From: Opisthocomus hoazin
Taxonomy: Eukaryota; Chordata; Aves; Opisthocomiformes; Opisthocomidae
NCBI RefSeq assembly: GCF_030867145.1
Contig: NC_134418.1
Location: 59,495,682 to 59,559,681 of the forward strand
DNA: 64,000 nt
Direction: 5' to 3'
Made by a program: the position numbers and the translations under genes
The notes under the pieces: generated by a model
Database searches by the model: none
Seen by the model: the letters and a program-made list of their open reading frames with translations, nothing else
Told to the model about the DNA's origin: nothing
Shown: one piece after another, positions 25,911-39,760 of the stretch
How the letters are laid out: the number at the start of each line of letters is the position of its first letter
Position numbering within the stretch: the stretch's first letter is position 1

Positions 25911-28849
25911 TCACGGCCATTGCGTCTCCATTACAGGAACACTGGATTCTCTCTGCAAATGAAAGCTAACAGCTCCCGAGGAAAATAAATGAAAAGGGAG
26001 GGGGGGGGAACTGCAGCAAACCGAAAAGAGCCCTTCACACTGCAAGAACACTTGCAATTAAGAACAAAACAGGGCAGAAAGCTCTGCAGCTTGACTTTGG
26101 GGAGGAAGAAAAGGCCCTCCCCGAGACCCCCGGGTTTCTGTAGGCACAGTGCGGTGGCTGCTGTCTTCGCTTTACGTCAGAGCATGAATGCTGTTGTTTC
26201 GCCCCTGGTATCAACAGAGCTTGCCTGGTAGGTGGGTGGGGTATTGGGATTTATATCGTAGAGAAATGCAGGAAGGCTTCAGTCTTTTTTTCTTTATTTC
26301 CCCCTACACAGCTTTCGAAAGTCCGCTGGGGACCCCTAATGTTCAGCTGCTGCTGAAGCACACACTTCAAAGCCAGAGCCGCACAGCTTCTTCAGCCATC
26401 TACGGGTTTGATCATTCTGATGGTCTTTTATTACGGGCAGTAATGCTCCCTCCCACCTGCCAAGAGTCATCTTTCTGGGAAGCTGTGAGAGTCCTCAAAA
26501 CGTCTGGTAAACCAACATTTCTATTGTCAGAAAACATGCCAGCCAGGAGGCTGGGGATGCCCTGGAGATGCTTTGGGAGGCAGAAACCTTCGTGCCACCA
26601 GCACACGGTGTAGAATCCCATCCCGCCCTGAGCCGTGGTAGCAGACACGTCTAACAAGCCCAACAGAAAAGCCTGCAGAAGAACAGCGGTCAGAAGTTGT
26701 GGTCGTTGCAAAAGGCATTGGGAGGAATAACCGTGTAGGGTTTTTTACAGACGCTGGTGACAGACTGGCAGGCGCTCAGCCCTCCATAAGCTCCCACTGC
26801 CTAGTCCCTATTCCCACACACCTCCCCACAGCTCCCCCACCCCTCCCAAAAAACTCTCCACTGCCCACCTCCCGAGGCCCTCACCCAGCTGGGCAGCCTC
26901 CACGACCTAAGCCTACAGGTCACCAGGGCAGACAGGAATTGCAGCTTTCACAGGGTTTTGCCCTGTTTTCCCGGTGCCTTTGCTGGCAGGCCACGCAACC
27001 CTCTTCACAATAGACTGTTTTGGGAGATTTTTATCCCAGACCCCGGGGTCAGCTTTCATCCCTCTTACCCCTGCAATGTGTCATCTTTCCCAGGCCAGCA
27101 TCATCACCATTATAATTGTTTCCCTGCAGCCAAAGGCGACAGTGTGGCCAGTGACTGGGAGCGGGCAGCCACGCCAAACCCACCCGAAGGTTTGGGCAGA
27201 AAAATGTTAGAAATGCATTTGAAGTCGCCCTCCTCTCTTTCACACCTCCATCCCCAAACCCAAGGAAATGAGAAAAATCTGTGCTTTCTAAGTGGCTTCT
27301 AATGTAATGAAAGTCAATTAAAGTGGTGAAAACAGAGCTGATAACTGCAGGCTTTCATCACTGACTCCGTGCTAAATGTCTGTTCTGTGTGGTTTGCAAG
27401 GAAGTAAGGGTGCATGGAGAGGAAAGGATGGGGTTTTTTAAAGCTGTTAAATTGCCTCTAATTAGCAACACAACTGTAGTCAAAACATAATGTGAGGATA
27501 ATAAATTGATATTTGCATAATGGAAATGTTACCAAAATGTACTTCAAATAAACTGAATTAGATTATAATTAGAGCTGTGTTTTGGGAAAGAAAATCCTTC
27601 TAATTGCCTGCACACAGGCAGTGCCAAAGAGGAGAGGGCTGGCAGCTGCCGGGGAGGTCCAGCTGGTGCCATGCGGGACCAGCACCCCATGACCGGGGTC
27701 CGTTCCCCGGGGGAAACAGGGTGCCTGCACCCACGGGGAGCTGGCGCAGCCCCGGCAAGGCAGGTCAGCGGAGGAAAAGGGAAAAAGGTAGGAGGAATGT
27801 GAATGTGCATGCCCTTGGCCATTGACTGCAAAACCATGTTTAGTGGGATTGGACTGAAAGAAGATCCAGGGGGAAATTCTATGGACAGCAGTTAGGGTGG
27901 GAGACACTGGTGTCTCGGGGGAGGTGATGCGAGGGTAGAAATGCAAGTGCTAATTCTGCAAATTGCACGAAACCAGTGAACATCTTTTCTTGGTGAAGTC
28001 GTGGTACCACATTGAGTCGCAATAGCCTTCTCCTGCTGCTGTTTGATAACTGGCTTTATTAAATCAACAGGATTTTTTTTTCTGTTGAAATATATGCAAG
28101 GTTGCTCATGATTTATTGTCCAGCTCTTACTACTCCTTATTAAAAAAGATGGCACCTGGAAAGCATTGGATGATAAGTCACTTGCCTGCTGTATGAGACC
28201 ATGTGTACCAGTAAGGAAACATACGGAGCTAATGAAACTACAGCTGAGAACAAAGGAAAATGTCATAATTCAAGATGACATTTTCTGAGAAAATTAACAA
28301 AAGAACCCGCAAACGAGTAACGTGCTGACTTTGCATCTTGCCACCAAAGCGAAGGCAGCATGAACCTTGAGGCCGACTTTTAGCCCGGTAGCTGACCAGT
28401 CTACGGTCAGTGTTAATGTCTGGTTTGGTGCTGGGTAATGACTTGGGTCAGGTGGTAAAACTGATCAGCACACAAAACCTCCTCCCTCACTTTGACCACA
28501 TGGGGCATGGGGGAAAGGTGACTTCTGAAGTCCTGTGCAGCGCGATGACCCTGCCCACCAGGCCCTCGGCATATTCGCTATTCAAATACCCAGGTTAGTA
28601 CGCCTGGTGCTCGCCGAGGCAGTGCCGTACGCCGAACCCGGGCAGCTCACAGCATCATCCTGGAGCTGGTGCCATAGGAAAGGGGCGTGAATTCGCCCAT
28701 CACCAGCTGGCGCAGGCGTACAGCAGGGCACGGCTCTGCCCGACCACGCTTCAATGCCCTGGGTCTTGCTTCCAAATCAGGAGCTACAGCTCATGCATGT
28801 TTACTGTACGAGAAAAAAAAGCAGGCCTGAGACACGATGCAGCGCTGGC
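25911..28849. other. Intergenic sequence with AT-rich homeodomain/octamer patch
   Basis: No recognisable exon. The segment at about 27,430-27,580 is AT-rich and contains TAATTA-type words and a perfect octamer ATTTGCAT at 27511-27518, a composition often seen in conserved non-coding elements. Conservation itself cannot be judged from one sequence. Confidence 0.4.
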
Positions 28850-29360
28850 CTCATGTCAAGGGAAATATTCCCCTGCCTTTGAAGGGCCCTGGCTCGGGGC
28901 CCCGGTCCGCAGCCGCTGCAGAGGCCATGGAAATAAGATCCTTTCTGAGTTGGCAAAGGCTGTCTTGTTTTTCTGCTTGAGGGGGAGGGAAGAGAGGAAC
29001 TCGCCTGGTGCTCTGCTCTGCTGCGGGTGTTGTGGCACCAGCTTTAATAAACGGATTCGTGGGAGGGAGCGCAGGAGGGAAGGAGACGGGGGAAAGGCGG
29101 GCAGGGGGAGCGGGCGGCCGCGCCGCAGACAGCCAGTGTTGGTCTGCAGCACGTGCTGCCAGGGAGGAGTGGAGCGGAGGCAGAAGGACGGCCAGGCCTA
29201 CAAGTCACGGTGCAAAAGCAATTCTCCGCAATCAAAGCCTGCCCTCCGTCGCGGGCTTACTGTCCCGTCTGCTCCCTCAGCGGCAGCCCCCAGGTCCCGG
29301 GCTCACCAGCACGGCCGCAGGCACCCGGGGGAGCGCAGGACCTCGTGTAATGCAACAAGT
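28850..29360. other. Second CpG-rich islet in intergenic DNA
   Basis: A GC- and CG-rich block, densest at about 29,070-29,130 and 29,240-29,345, with a long open frame on the plus strand running 28797-29513. The deduced protein is rich in Arg, Gly and Ser and matches no family I know, so the open frame is best explained by composition. It may be an orphan CpG island. Confidence 0.4.
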
Positions 29361-32300
29361 GAGCTGGATAATCACGGCAGGAAAAAGGGAAAGCAGCTTG
29401 CACACCAACAAAGGCAGCCCTGGGAAACAATTTTCTTGCTAGCAAAACGCTGCAGATCTTTGTTTAGTGAGTGCACTTCCCGTGAAATGCAATTGCTCCC
29501 ACTGTGGTTTTAAACCGAGACCACCCTGAAAATGAAGGCAGTTTCCATCAAATCGAATTACTTTTCCCCAAAACTGGCATGGCAATGGTAATGTTGATGA
29601 GGAACGATAGCTATTAAGTGAGGGTATTATTTATATTTTCTATTAAATGACTGTCATTTCTATTACAAATGACATCATGCGTGCATGTCATGCTGATTTA
29701 CAGTGATAAAGCCTCAGTCGTGATCATTTATTGCAATGCATAAGCAGAGCATGAAATACACACAGCACAAATGCACAGGCAACACCGCATCAAGCCCAGA
29801 CCAATATCTGGATCTAACTTGGTATTAGCAGATCAGTTGGTGCAACGCTAGCAGTGCTTTTTCAGCACCGTTCACGCACCCGTTGTCAGTGTCACCCTGA
29901 GGGCTATTTGCCCCCTCCACCCCACATTTCCAGCGCTGCTCAGAAATGGTGAGCCGGGAAGCAAAAGAAGAAGGAGTGGCAACAAATCACTCCTGGAGAT
30001 CCGACCGTGGAGATCCAGTGCAAAGCAAATATAACGTCCGATGAATGATTCCAATGCCTACAGACTAGCCACTCAGCAAGGAGAAAGCAGGGTGCTAAGC
30101 GCAGAAGGCGGCAAGGTTGGACGAGCATCTGTGTTGCAGCAGTCGTTCAAGGAAGGCTGCTGCTCTTGATGTTTTCCAGAAGTTGCTGAGCTTCTCGGAG
30201 CCCGTGGGCTGCTGCCACACTGAGGAGTTTCTCCACTTCCCTTAAGGACAGGAAAACTTCATCAAGAAAATCTAGGGGGATGTTTGATTCATTCCTAGCT
30301 AAATTTTATTTACCCAGGCTTTTATATGAGGACCACAGCTACCGCATCTTAAAGCATCTGTAAAGTTCACTCTCCACTATTCAGAAAACGATCTGATTTT
30401 CTTTCTGCTTTTCCCTGTGGTCTGAGCACACATGTTTTGGGTTTGGTGATTTTCTCATCTTAGTTGAACTGAAGTAGAGACGGATTTGGAGTTCTTGAAA
30501 TACATACTCCTTTTACGAATGAATGCATGAGTCTGCCTGATCATGTGACATGCAGCAGAGATTGAAATTAAATGTGCTTGGCTTCAGGTCACACGGTTCG
30601 CCCAAACATCACTTTTTTAGACTTAAGACTGTTCTCCCCAACCTTAATTTTAATTTTTGGACTTGGAGTAAACTTAAAAAACTCAAATCAAAACAATAAA
30701 AGAGTGGGTTTCACTGTAATGGGAACTCCTCAGTTGTTTTAGCTTCACAGGCCCAGGACAAGTTGCCACAGGGAATGTACAAGGCACAAGGCAAGTTTTC
30801 TTTGGCTGTGGGCCTTGCTGGGAACACTGGTGTGCGGTGTGCGCAGGCACGTCGGGGGGAGAAATGTGTCCCGGATGGTTTCAACCCAACCGCTGGGCCG
30901 TCAACAGGAAACTTCTCACTGATCTCACTGGACAGGAAGGAGAGCGAAAAGGGGGCTTCCCCTAGAAAGAAAGCCAGGTCTTGCTAGCCAAAAATTTACA
31001 TTGCTTCAACAGCTCTTTCTATACCAGTATGGGTCTTGTCCCTTGCCTTGACTGGGAAATCACTGATGGAAGTACATACGTCATCAGATCACAGGCATTT
31101 TAGGTACTGTGTCACCTATTTGTTAAAATCTTTTGGGGTTAATTGGGTTTTTCAGCTTTCTTGCCACAGGTAGGGCTGCATTACTGACAGTACAAGGAGA
31201 GGGCATTAGAAATGCTGGAGTAGCTTCATGCATGGAGTATCTACAGCACCACGTGACCCCCCTCCCCAGAGAAGCTGGGAACACAGCCGAAACAGAAAGG
31301 AAGAGGAACAGCTCAGGTTACCCTTTTTCAAGTGTCACGGTCATGTTTCTGAGTGCCCCCACCGCCAGGTTGAAGGAAGAGTGGGGATGGCCCTGCCCCG
31401 CAGCCTGCCTACAGCCGGGAAGCGAGAAGCAAAGAAAGCAGTAAAAGAAAGTTCAGAAGAAGAAAACCTCAGTTTGAATGATTTAAAGTGAGGTAAGAGC
31501 AAAGAAAGAAAAAGGTATAAATTGGTGTCCTGAAATGTTATCCCTTAAAAATTTTCAGGCCCTGATTTGGGAAACATCCTTATCCAGAAAGGTGCCACGG
31601 CTTGAGCGTTTCTCGAAGTACAGATGTCCTTAGAGATGCCTTCTTGGTTCACAACCCCTGCTGTCATGGGCACAGCTATTCCAGCCCTAAAAATCCTGCA
31701 GTGTGATGCTGTTCTACGCCTTGGGCAAACACAGAGGAAACATTTAACGTATGTCCCCCCTCCCCGCTTTTTGGTAGCACAGTAACTTTCCCTGTCCCTC
31801 ATCCTTCCCATTTCTCAGCAGGAGTGGGAGGATCTCAGGAGACGCAGCCCAGGCTCTGGCCGCGGCGGTAACCACGCCAGGTACCACAGCAAATGCACTC
31901 GCCAGGCACAGCTGCCTCGCTTATGTGGCAGAAACCTCCTGGGAGCGTGTGTCGAGAGCAGGAAATTAATATGCTGCTGTAACTTGACTTTCTGTTGCCT
32001 CAGCAGCTCCTGGCGCCCTCCCCTCCTGCGCCTGTACATTTTTCCTGCTACCCACCTGCGGCTTGAACCTCCCCAAAAGCCTGTACAGCAGCACCGGCAT
32101 CCCTCTCCACACTCGGTGTTGACATACCTACTTGCCTCCCACTGACTTAAAAAAATAGGAATAGCAGGTGGGGACAGCGGAGCGAAGCATCTAACCCACA
32201 GCGAGAATTCCAGCGCTCCTGGTCTCCCCACTGCCATCCCGCCAGTGCAGGACAGGAGGCTCTGCACGGCTCTCCCCCAAACCACTGCCAGCTCTTCCTC

Positions 32301-34537
32301 CTCCTCCTCCCACGCCACCGTACCCTTTCCCCAGGAGAGGGCAATTTCCCATGGCAGGAGTTGGGGGGGTTTTTCACACCTCACCTGAACCAGTGCATGG
32401 CCATGTCCTCATTTTTTTCCACTCCAGCTCCTGGGTGCAAGACAAGGTAGCAAAATAACAATTAGGATGTAAATACCCTGTCCAAAATCTAGCAGCGTAG
32501 TGGTGTACCACACAGCGCACAGCCACGTTTGCGCTTCTGGCTTACACCTGTATGTACTCTGGCAGCAAGTTAGCCACGGCTTGGAGAAATGTTACCTTGC
32601 AAATACCTCTGTCCCAGGATGTGCTGGGCACTGGGGTACCCCAGGCGAGCGTACACGTGAGCCACGTGGAAATGGAAGTCCTCGTAGCACAGCGGGATGT
32701 ACAGCAGGAGGAGGCCAGTGGTGATTACAGCTGCCAACTGTAAAAGAGAGGAGCAGTCACGACGGAAGGAGAAAAAGAAGCTGAGGACCAGCCACAGCAA
32801 ACATTTCATCTGAGCTCTGAAGCCTTCTGAAGCTATTCCCCAAAGAGAAACAGGAGGAAAGGCTCACACAAGGGCAGAAAATCAAAGTTGTCTGACAGAG
32901 AGCCAGTTCCAGCACCCACTGAAGCTGGCAGAAAAGGTGCTGCCGACTTCAGTGAGCTGCAGACCAGCTCCCAAGTTCATATCCGCTTTAAGCTCTACTA
33001 CAGCAAATGAAACTACAGTCATTTCATTTTCTAGTGGTCCTCTTGAAGAAAAGGAAAAAAAAAATCATAAGGTGACATCAGGCTTTTATGAGCAATCGAT
33101 CAAGCCGGTTTGCCAGAAGGAGCCTCAGTCCCTGGGCAGCCGGGTCCCCAGCCCACCACCAACCGCAGCAGCACCGTATGGACATGAACGCTCCCTTTGT
33201 GAACATTCCCAGTTCATAAACCCTTTCATCCCCTGTTGCAGCGAGGACACATTGCCAGCGTCCACACCTGACAGGAGAATAACCTTGGGTCTGAAACTCT
33301 GCTTGCATCCAAGGTATAAATCAGCGAAAAGCCTGATGTACTGCACCAGCAGGAAAGAAAGATGAGAGACCAGAACTGGGCTGTTTGCTTTTTGATGTCA
33401 AATTGGATTTTCTTTGTTCAGTGTGCTAGCTATTAGTTTCCAGTGAGAGGAGCTGGGAACTTGAGCAACCACATCTTGGTGGGGTCAGAGATCCCTGGCT
33501 GGGAAAGAAGAGCGGTGTTAGGAAAGGCTGCAGGAGCCCTATGCAGAGACCCCTGTCCACAGAATTTACCAGGAGCCCTTTGCCTCCCCGTCACGGGCAG
33601 CGGGGAAAGCACCATGTCTCACCAACGGCGCCAGCACTGCCATGGGTAAAACCCTTCCCTACGACACAGGGAGACGGAGGCCAGGCACGGTCCTGGGTGG
33701 AAGACGTGGGTCTCTGGAAGCAACATCGGAGGCAAGTGTTGATCAGGTTTCTCAGCCCGACCCTGTGCTGGGAGAAACCACGCCAAAGGTGCATGATCCG
33801 GAGGACACTGCTAACACCTCGTCCTTCAGCTCTGCAGCTTTGGTGCAAGCAGTGCTGGACTCCTGGGTCTGATGTTCATGGGCATGTGCTGAAGCGCCTG
33901 CAGGCTCCCTGCATGCCACTGTCCCTCTCTTGTGGACACAGGAGCAGAGCAGATACAAGCAGCCCCGTTTCAATGGCCAAGGCAGAAACAGGTGCTGAGG
34001 CCTGTCTGGGTGTTGCAGAACAAGCACGCTGTTTCACCTGGGCATAATTTATTGCTACGGACACTTGTGAATAGTGACTGCAGCGTTCACATGGGTTTGT
34101 CTCCATGTCATGCTCAGAGTGAGCCAAGGGGACAAGCAGCAGCTGGAAAGGATGACAAAACGCAAGAGCTTTAACACCCAGGGGCACCCCTGGCCACCTC
34201 AGATGGTTTGATGCGACTGATACAGATGGGTACAAAAACCAACTCCCCCTCATTTCTTTGGCCGGGTATGGCACGTGAGGTACACGCAGACCACTGCAAA
34301 GCAAATGGTGCATTTCGGTCCTGATGTGCTTCTCAGCTGTCTGGAGAGCTTGAGGGCAGAAATAGTGCAGGTCTGGCATTTTCTCACTGTTTTGGGGAGG
34401 CTCCTGCACTCCCACGATCAGCTGCGGTGACTGCTGGAGGCAGCAGGCTGCCAAGAGCGTGTTATCTCCTAATTGGGACCCGGGTCCTGGTTCAGGCCCA
34501 TCTCTAATGGGGATTAGTAAACACTGAGGATTAAATG

Positions 34538-34597
34538 AGCCTAGTTAGCTAATTAGGCTAAGTAGATAAAATAGCTAAGCAATAATGACATGCAAAT
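34538..34597. promoter_or_regulatory. Candidate regulatory patch: homeodomain near-palindrome plus octamer
   Basis: A 22-bp near-palindrome at 34538-34559 is self-complementary except for one G/T pair and carries GCTAATTAG at its core. Thirty bases on is a perfect octamer ATGCAAAT (34590-34597). These are classic homeodomain and POU words. Occupancy and conservation are unknown, so this is an inference only. Confidence 0.3.
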
Positions 34598-37500
34598 ACC
34601 CTGACATTTGATTTACTGGCTGACGAGATTAGGGATGCAGGAAATGCTGCTGTTCTGTTTGAGGCCCCTGGTTCAGCCTGTGTGATGCCACCATTCAGAC
34701 AGGGAAGATTCCCAGATCTTTCAATGAAAAAGGCTCTCCTGTAACACAACGGGGACCTGCGGGGCCTGGAAGCACTGATGATACGTAAATCCCTGTAAGC
34801 CACTGGCAACTCCAAGGGCAAATGCAAGTCATAGATTGATCCAGTTGCTGCTGAATGCTTTTGCTCTTACTTAAGAGGAGGAAATTTTATTCCCCCAAAA
34901 AATTATGATGGCTAGAAATACGGTAAGAAGTGGTCCTTGCTAGAGACACGGCTGATGTTTGGCTCAGGCAAAGCTGAGCGCAGATCTCTAGTGAAGGGAG
35001 GGGCAGTGTCTCTGAAGGAGAGCAAAGGCTGCTGAGTAAGAGGCTGGTTTCAAACAATAACCGTGCGCTGCCTGATGCTGTCACTGTGCTATTTTGTCAC
35101 TGTTGCTGGTGTTGGAATAAGTCAGGGAATGTTTCACGTGGTTGCAGGAGATGATAGGGTGCACAACGCTGCAAGAGGTGGTGGCGGTGCTTTTCTGGGT
35201 GCAGATCTGGGGGCTGCAAGATGCTCATGGCTGCGGCGTCTACGCTCCGCATGGGGCTGCCTGAAGGCTTGGGAAGGGAGTGGGAACCGTGGTGTTTGGG
35301 AGGAGCTGTTCCTGTTGCAGGGCTGGTGCATCCATCACACAGAACAGCAAAACAATGGAGGGGGAAAGGACGTGGTGGGAAAGGTGCTGCAGGCAACAGG
35401 GGAAACCTCTACAGCCGGCCTGTGACCATGCACCGCTGCCACAGCGGCACCCCCCAGCAGGAATTCCCCCCGCGGGACTCCACCTCTCCGTGGCAATATC
35501 CCTGATGATCAGCCATCTGCTGCTGCGGGGACACTGTGCCTGGCTCCTGCGAGGCGGGTGGCCTGGGAACAGCTGGGTGTCCATGTTTGTTCCCAGGCTG
35601 AGTTTGTGTAGGCACTGTCAGATGTGGCGAGTGAGGTATTTCACAGGCAGTTCCTTTAGAAATGGCCCACTGAGCATCCCTAATCTCATTTGTTTTTTAT
35701 GGGTTTTTGTCTATTTTATTTTCTTAAGACGTCCTAAAGGAAGCACAGCAAAAGGGATGTGCTCGGTACACTGGACCCCAGCTCCGGGAGGTGGCACCAC
35801 AAGCAGTCCTTGCTTGGCAGCATATCAACCTCTGAAAGCATGCAGCTAGTCCCACAGCAAGCAGAGATTAGCACACGTTTTCATCGTTAGTTAGGTCTCT
35901 CCTGTGGCTGTGTTCAGGTAAATGGTGTGCTGTTTTTAAATACCTCCGAGACCAGGAGAGAAGGGAAGCATAACGATGTTTCTCAAGAAGCAGCCGGTGA
36001 TGGATGGAGGGCACCCTGAAGTGAGCTCTCCTCACAGGAGGGATGGAGGAGGGAGGAGCGAGTCCCTTGGGTTTCCTCCAGGCTTGTCGTCCACAGACCC
36101 TCGCCCTCATGGCCAGCACCGGGGACCAAAGGCGCAGTGTACCGGTGGTCCCCAAAACCAAGAGCTCCTCAGAGACCCCAGTTGGGCAATGAGCATTAGT
36201 CTGCCTCAAACACTGGTACGTGGGGAGCTCGTTGTATCGCCCAAAGCGGGGGTGTGAAGCAGACCACTGGCCTGAAACCACCTTCACAGTCTTGGGGGGA
36301 GCTCTCGGTTGCTCACCCCCACCCTTTTCTTCCGTGGTGACTCATTCGGAACCTGCTTTGCATGTTCTCGACCTTGCATCGTTGGGGCTGCTCTAAAGCA
36401 AGGGGAAGCCCCGTTGTAGCGGCGGGGCTGTGCCAGCGAACTGGGCAGTGAGGGAGCCAAACCAGGCTGTGCATGCGTATTTAAGCAACCTTGTTCCTAC
36501 AGCAGCTTTGGTCGTTTCGCCTGCACCATCACTCATGTGCCAAGGTGAGGTGATCAGGATCAAAAAGGTGACCAGGAGAAATGCCAAAAAATCCCACCCG
36601 TAACGACTGCACTGGAAGATGCCACGTTACCTTGCGCTAGCAAACTCTGCATCGCAACAGCGATCGGCGGATCCTGCGTTGCGTTCCCCGTGCCGGTGAG
36701 CAGAAAGCCCCAGGGGCTCTGCAGAGGCTTCGGTGACATTGCAATCAGGTCTGGGCAAGGGCATGGCGCTGAGGACGGCATCACAAGACTCGCATTTGAG
36801 AGGCTGGTGTGTGCCAGCAGCTCCCTGTGGCTTTGGCTCACCCTGGCACCAGTGGCTTTCAGGGACTGGCATGGCTTCCCAGCGTGCCCAGCCAGCTGTG
36901 GGGTCCTGGACGTCACGTAGAACCCCGGTGCCAGCGCTCCCACCCCGAGCCCAGCCCCACACTCACCTCCCACCAGCTCCACACTGAGCCGGGGGGTTTC
37001 TCACCCCCTGGAGAAGGATTTGCCCGGCAGGTATCGGCACTGCCCCTTGCCTCCAGCCGCCGCCGCGCTGCGGGCTTCCAGTCCGCCATCTCTCGCTCCC
37101 ACGGGAGGTCTGAGCACCTCATTTTAACTCAGTCTGCTCCTCGTCTCACCAGGCACTGCCGCCGCCCTGCCATAAGTCTTCCCCATCACTGTCCCTTAGT
37201 TCTGCTTCTGATTTATGGTAGCAGTAGCCCAGCTGCTTCCCTAAGATAAGAGGGACGGATACATGTCCCCTTGCAGTCATAGAAAAAGAGATGCTCCTGC
37301 AGAAACCCTTTCAAGCCATTGACGTTTAACTCTCTCTGTGCTGAATATTTCTCTTCCTTCAGACTGCTCCCAGGTGCTGCGAGCCCCCACCAATAAATCG
37401 CTGTATTTGACAAAGTTGATGAAGATTTTCTTTCTTTCTGCTTTTCACACGAGAAGGAAAGTGCTTTGCAAGCAACGATAACGCTACCCACCACTACAAA

Positions 37501-39743
37501 TGTTCATTATCTTGTTATTTCAATTGCATGGCCTCCACGGGCACGTGGGGTCTGATGTGTTGGATTTTGGACAAAGGCAAGAATATGCAGGTCCAGCCCC
37601 AGGTGAGAAAATGAAAAGTTGCAATGATGTATGACCAGGAAATTATCAGAACATACAAAACTCCCATGACAAATGACAGGATGGGATTTTATTTAATTTT
37701 AAGCTAGAAAATGACTTACTTGTTGAAGGCAGTCATTTTATAGCTGTATAATTATGCCTCTGCTGCTCTGCAGTAACTCCATCCAGTGACTTTCAGACAC
37801 TAAACTCCTTTTTGCCTTCACATCTAAGAAAACGTCTCTTTTTCGCACGAGATCCCTACTGCATGTTGCCTTTCCTGCTCTGAAGGCCTAGAAGTGGATC
37901 TTAACCCGACGGCTGTCAGACAAGGTCAATCTCATGTGAAGTGCTGACCTTGCCTCGTTCCCTGACAGTAAAAACCAGTGTTTTTCTTTCCAGTTTTACT
38001 GTGGGATAAGTGCTGTGCTCTGGTTTTAAAGGCAACCCCACCCCCAAAGAACAAGGATACCTCTTTGGCAGTGATGACTCAGCCTAAAAATCTTGCTGAA
38101 GAGGAAACCCTTCATACTTTTGTAGTTTATTTCTTATGTTCTGCTGCCACCATTGGGCCGATTTAATTTGCTCAGTCACAGCCCCGTAACGGTTGAAAGC
38201 ATCCATCTTTATGCCCCTGGTCAAAGTGTGAACCATTTTCACAGTATATCATATTTAATTGGACATTAATAGTCATACTGCAGGATCAATTACTTCCAAG
38301 TGCAAACCTCTGCATGAAGGAAACTAAAACAACCCAGAAATTTCTAAGACGAGTCCAGAGCTGAAGGACCTTCACTGCAGCAAAGAGCAAGGAAGAGATG
38401 AAAGAAAGTTAGGAGTCTAGTGCCTATTTATCCCTTTTCTTTTTTCCCTACAATTATTGGAATTTAAAGATAAAGAGGAAAAAGATAAAAACAACCTCTC
38501 AGGGAGTCATTCTGCTTGGGAACCCTATAGCTGCAACCCCAAATGTTGGCAGAAGTGAGCTCCTGAGTTATTCTTATCATTGCTTGTAAAGGCTTCTTGG
38601 TAATAGTTATATTCGTACTGACACCTCGCCTAGCTCCGTGAAATCTGTACTTTTCTTAGTATAAAACAAACCCTGGGGCTTGCAGTTCTTTGTTGCAGAT
38701 GACTAAAAATGAGAACATGTCATTATTAATTATGCATTATTCAGTGAGGGCTATGCTGTCTGTGTTACAAGCCAGCTGTGGTACAGGGTCTCATTCCAGT
38801 TGTGAGCTTGAGTTACTTTTCTACAAAAATCAGCTTGCACCACAAGGAAGAAGTAAACCAGGTTGTCAATCCAGAAATAAATGATGGCTGTAGTAGCTGC
38901 CTCCTACCAACAAAGAAGAATTGGATCCCTTCTACCTGCGACTTTGGCAAGGAAAGGGCAAGCTGCCCAGTGAATGTTCTCTCTGCTCTCCCAAGGGGCA
39001 GATGGCATTTCTATTTTCCCTTTCATCTTCACAGAACAAGTTGTGAAGAACTATTTCCAGCTCCTGCAAAGAAGCATTTTGATCGAAAACCTGGAACTAG
39101 CCACATTCAGGAAAACACAATCTTCTTCCCATTGCTTTTTCACACAAAGGATTTCTCTAATCACGTGGTTTCTCTTTCCCTCCTTGCTGCATTGGTGTGG
39201 TCTGGGCTGGAAGCGCTCAGATACTCCACTTCAGTTGAAAGGTGGATGTCAAGTGCTGAAAGAAGAATGGATGGCTGTGAGTGTAAAGACTTAACAGGAC
39301 AATGTCACTGTTTGGGAGAGCTGGTGACTAGATGGAAGTCCCACAGAGAAAAGAAAGTATTTTCTTCTTTTTCAATAGGTTGCACTGAAAGCCAGATGCG
39401 AAACACTGTGTTCACCATTTCTCATTTGGTTTTTCATGTTTGCTACTCTTTTACACATTAGCTCAAACCTTTTGGTAAGCAAACTGATTGAAGAAACATA
39501 ATTATTGAAAGAATTTATATATTACATATTATTGAAAGAATGAACCAAAATAAGACATGCTCATAGCATGTTGCCTGTTGAAATCAAACACGGTGACTTC
39601 GCCACCTCAGACACAGACTGTTTACAATCTAGGCTTAGTTTAGGAGTGATGGTGGATTAAATAATGAGACACAATTAGCCCAAAAAAGCTTTTTCCAGGT
39701 TGCTTTCTTAGGAAAAGAAATTGGTATAACTAAATCTGGTGAC

Positions 39744-39760
39744 ATATATATGTATATATA
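39744..39760. repeat. TA-rich microsatellite
   Basis: A short alternating AT run with one GT interruption (ATATATATGTATATATA). Confidence 0.8.

Noticed and set aside
31815-34454. Open frames of about 190 codons on the minus strand (31815-32384 and 33876-34454)
   Set aside because: No conserved motif, no splice context, and overlapping frames on the other strand of similar quality.
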